Position numbers and translations under genes: made by a program. A DNA stretch of 7,056 nt from T1SED10-198M sp003554345 [NCBI: Candidatus Sumerlaeota bacterium] (GTDB lineage: Bacteria > Sumerlaeota > T1SED10-198M): the NCBI GenBank assembly GCA_003554345.1, contig PWGE01000143.1, forward strand, positions 1 through 7,056, given 5' to 3'. Positions within the stretch are counted from its first letter, which is position 1, and every line of letters starts with the position of its first letter. Below the pieces are notes generated by a model. It was not told the origin of the DNA, made no database searches, and was given only the letters and a program-made list of their open reading frames with translations. Positions 5,132 to 7,056 of this stretch are shown here, piece by piece.

Positions 5132-5731
5132 ATGTCAAAACACCTGTTTCTGATAGCACTATTCACCTTCCTGCTCCATTTTTCCTGCGTTACCAGTAAA
5201 GATGTTACTGGTTCTGACCTTAAAGATATTCGGTTATACACCATGCAAGCCAGACCCTCTTTATTACCCGGTCACAATCATATTCAGCCACTTCATGAGT
5301 ATCTGGAAGAAAAGACAATTATCCTCTACTTTGACAGGCTGTTGAGAACATCAGAAAAGTCAGATGAGAAACCATATACTATTCCATGGCACCCTGATAC
5401 CGCCCCTGTTTTCATAGTCTTTCTGACAAATACAGAAAACCAATTAGAATTCTGCAACCTCCCGGACATTTTACCATCCAATAAAAAGACTCTGAAAGAT
5501 GAGTACATTCAAATAGATAATGGAACCCTGGAATCACAAGCACGTATCCTTGATGCCGAACAATTATTCTATAGGGCATGCCTTATTCCTCAGACCAGTC
5601 CCATTGACCTAATGGCTGATCACCTCAACGATGCACTACACTTCGCGTTTACTGGCCATCAATTGCCCGACAAAGCGTTAAAAATGGCGTATAATAATTG
5701 TAATAAATACGAAAACAGGTCGTCAATATGA
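5132..5731 (+). CDS. Putative lipoprotein of unknown function
   Basis: This gene encodes 199 residues from the ATG at 5132, which has AAGG (5121-5124) seven bases upstream. The TTG farther upstream in the same frame (5081) would place 17 extra residues before the signal and is not favoured. The N-terminus MSKHLFLIALFTFLLHFSC fits a lipoprotein signal, with Cys19 as the lipidated residue. The LHFSC box is looser than the classical LAGC but acceptable in spirochaetes. The mature part has no domain I recognise. Visible features are EKTIILYFDRLLR, TAPVFIVFLTNTENQLEFC and a helical C-terminal part, DLMADHLNDALHFAF. It is far too small for a normal sugar-binding protein (about 400 residues). Its stop overlaps the permease start (ATGA, 5728-5731), which suggests coupled translation and a role tied to the transporter. 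That role is inference. Confidence 0.82.
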   Translation: MSKHLFLIALFTFLLHFSCVTSKDVTGSDLKDIRLYTMQARPSLLPGHNHIQPLHEYLEEKTIILYFDRLLRTSEKSDEKPYTIPWHPDTAPVFIVFLTNTENQLEFCNLPDILPSNKKTLKDEYIQIDNGTLESQARILDAEQLFYRACLIPQTSPIDLMADHLNDALHFAFTGHQLPDKALKMAYNNCNKYENRSSI

Positions 5732-6633
5732 AAAGATGGTCATTGAAAAAAAGGGAGGCTGTCACAGCCTGGATTTTCCTTACCCCTTCACTCATTTTAT
5801 TCGCCACTTTTGTTATTTATCCCATGATCGTCTCTTTTTATTACAGTCTCTGTCAATATTCAGGTTATTCGCCTCCTGAATTCATAGGACTGGACAACTT
5901 CAGACATATTTTTCAGGACCGTGTTTTTCTCATCGCCATTGGTAATTCCTTCCTCTATCTACTGGTAACTCCCGCCCTTATTATTCTCTCAATCTTAATG
6001 GCTATGATGGTAAATAATGCCCTTAAGGGTATTAATTTTTTTCGGACCGCTTATTACCTTCCCGTTGTAACCCCCGTGGTTGTGGTTGCCATAATCTGGA
6101 GACAGATGATGAATGAGGATTACGGGCTGATCAACCAGGTTCTCCAGAATATCGGGCTTATTCAAAACAATATTCCCTTCCTGACAGGAGGACGCACATC
6201 ACTTTTCTGGATAATGTCGGTCACTGTCTGGCGGGGTTTGGGATATTTTATGGTCATTTTTCTGGCAGGACTGAAAGGCATCCCTTTTCATCTCAGGGAA
6301 TCTGCCAGAATTGACGGGGTAAGCAAATTTCAGGAATTTCGTTATATTACTATTCCCATGCTTATGCCTTCCATTACTCTCGCCATTGTTCTCTCTTCGA
6401 TTTCTGCTTTAAGGGTATTTGAAGAGGTTTTCATGATGGTTGGAGAAAGAGGCGGAGTGAACTACAGTCTGACAACCGCCGTTTTGCGGATATATGAGGT
6501 GGGTTTTGTCATGATGAACCCCAGGCTGGGAGAAGCTTCAGCTATGGCAGTCGTTCTTTTTAGTGCCATTCTTATATTTTCCATCTTCAATCTTAGATTC
6601 TTATCAAAATGGGGGTATCATGGGGAAGTATAA
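5728..6633 (+). CDS. ABC sugar transporter permease, MalF/UgpA type (CUT1)
   Basis: This gene encodes 301 residues, typical for the family. It forms one half of the membrane channel of a binding-protein-dependent carbohydrate importer. Six hydrophobic segments are visible at about 14-36, 72-97, 105-124, 158-182, 213-233 and 272-291. The EAA loop that docks on the ATPase is at 191-210 (ESARIDGVSKFQEFRYITIP), with the conserved Gly and the final I-P. The start LTPSLILFATFVIYPMI and the FIGLDNF block are characteristic of MalF-like proteins. The ATG at 5728 overlaps the stop of the lipoprotein gene. The only ribosome site is a weak AGG at 5717-5719, so translation probably depends on that coupling. 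The substrate cannot be read from the permease. No ATPase gene is present in the window; CUT1 systems often share an MsmX/MalK-type ATPase encoded elsewhere. Confidence 0.96.
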   Translation: MKRWSLKKREAVTAWIFLTPSLILFATFVIYPMIVSFYYSLCQYSGYSPPEFIGLDNFRHIFQDRVFLIAIGNSFLYLLVTPALIILSILMAMMVNNALKGINFFRTAYYLPVVTPVVVVAIIWRQMMNEDYGLINQVLQNIGLIQNNIPFLTGGRTSLFWIMSVTVWRGLGYFMVIFLAGLKGIPFHLRESARIDGVSKFQEFRYITIPMLMPSITLAIVLSSISALRVFEEVFMMVGERGGVNYSLTTAVLRIYEVGFVMMNPRLGEASAMAVVLFSAILIFSIFNLRFLSKWGYHGEV

Positions 6634-7056
6634 TCCTTATAGCAGACTTTCAAAAAGTCAGCTGTTCCTCGTATTATTCAGGAGGATCTTCTTCAATTAT
6701 ATTCCTCTGTGCATTGTAGCTTTTGTGATGATTTTTCCCTTTCTGTGGTTGCTTTCCCTCTCGATAAGAGAAGGGGGGAATCTGGCACAGATTACCCTTA
6801 TACCTGACGGATTCACTCTCCGCAATTTCGGCAGAGCGTGGCAATATGCCAACATAGGCACCTCGTTTAAAAACAGCACCTTTTTAGCCTCATTGGCCAT
6901 TTCCGGCAATCTTTTTTTAGGAGCACTGGCGGCATATCCACTGGCACGTTACCGTTTTCCCGGCAAGAACATCGTCTTTATTGTTATCCTCTCCAGCATG
7001 ATGATTCCTTTCCAGCTGACCATGATTCCTCTTTCTGACCTTATCGCAAATCTGCA
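6620..7056 (+). CDS. ABC sugar transporter permease, MalG type (CUT1), 3' end missing
   Basis: The first 145 codons are present and the gene runs off the right edge; the family is usually about 270-300 residues. Translation from the ATG at 6620 gives MGKYNPYSRLSKSQLFLVLF. A hydrophobic segment follows (YIPLCIVAFVMIFPFLWLL), then the family blocks PDGFTLRNFGRAW, KNSTFLASL, AAYPLARYRFPG and MMIPFQLTMIPL, all typical of MalG-like inner-membrane subunits. The EAA loop lies beyond the window. The start overlaps the end of the first permease by 14 bases, with GGGGG (6611-6615) just upstream, so the two subunits are probably coupled and made in equal amounts. Confidence 0.95.
   Translation, partial: MGKYNPYSRLSKSQLFLVLFRRIFFNYIPLCIVAFVMIFPFLWLLSLSIREGGNLAQITLIPDGFTLRNFGRAWQYANIGTSFKNSTFLASLAISGNLFLGALAAYPLARYRFPGKNIVFIVILSSMMIPFQLTMIPLSDLIANL

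Overview
The window is a sugar-transport neighbourhood from a low-to-moderate GC bacterium, probably with a diderm envelope. The evidence for that is a lipoprotein with a relaxed, spirochaete-like lipobox, a signal-peptidase-I-type exported protein, strong AAGGAGG-type ribosome sites, and MalF/MalG-type (CUT1) permeases under a LacI-family regulator. A spirochaete or a member of the Fibrobacterota would fit, but no phylogenetic marker is present and the taxon is inference only.

Layout. At 3-137 there is probably the 3' tail of an upstream plus-strand gene. At 312-722 lies a small membrane-anchored protein with a GTG start, of unknown function. It converges on a LacI/GalR-family repressor on the minus strand (788-1822). 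A 972-base region without a convincing gene follows (1823-2794). Its right half holds a site matching the degenerate cre consensus (2446-2460), a 12-base palindrome, and an 18-base near-perfect palindrome with a central CG (2511-2528), followed by a second imperfect tandem copy (2527-2541). This is the best candidate for the operator of the neighbouring repressor. A leader of up to about 250 bases with an 11-bp bulged hairpin then leads to the plus-strand operon.

The operon begins with a 721-residue exported acidic protein made of two diverged copies of one ~320-330-residue module (2795-4960). A 15-bp stem-loop (4977-5019) follows it. Next come a 29-codon reading frame with a prepilin-like GVTLLE motif (5041-5130, doubtful), a 199-residue putative lipoprotein of unknown function (5132-5731), and two CUT1 ABC sugar-transport permeases. 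The first permease is complete (5728-6633). The second (6620-7056) is cut by the window edge. The lipoprotein and first permease overlap by ATGA, and the two permeases overlap by 14 bases, so these three are probably translated as a coupled unit.

Reading of the whole: a carbohydrate-responsive LacI repressor probably controls an operon that encodes an inner-membrane sugar channel and two unusual exported proteins. The ~400-residue solute-binding protein normally found before malF-type genes is absent from this window. Its place is taken by the duplicated-module protein and the small lipoprotein. This replacement is the most interesting feature, because those two proteins may be surface or periplasmic components of a poorly described sugar-acquisition system. 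The ATPase and any binding protein could still be encoded downstream or elsewhere.
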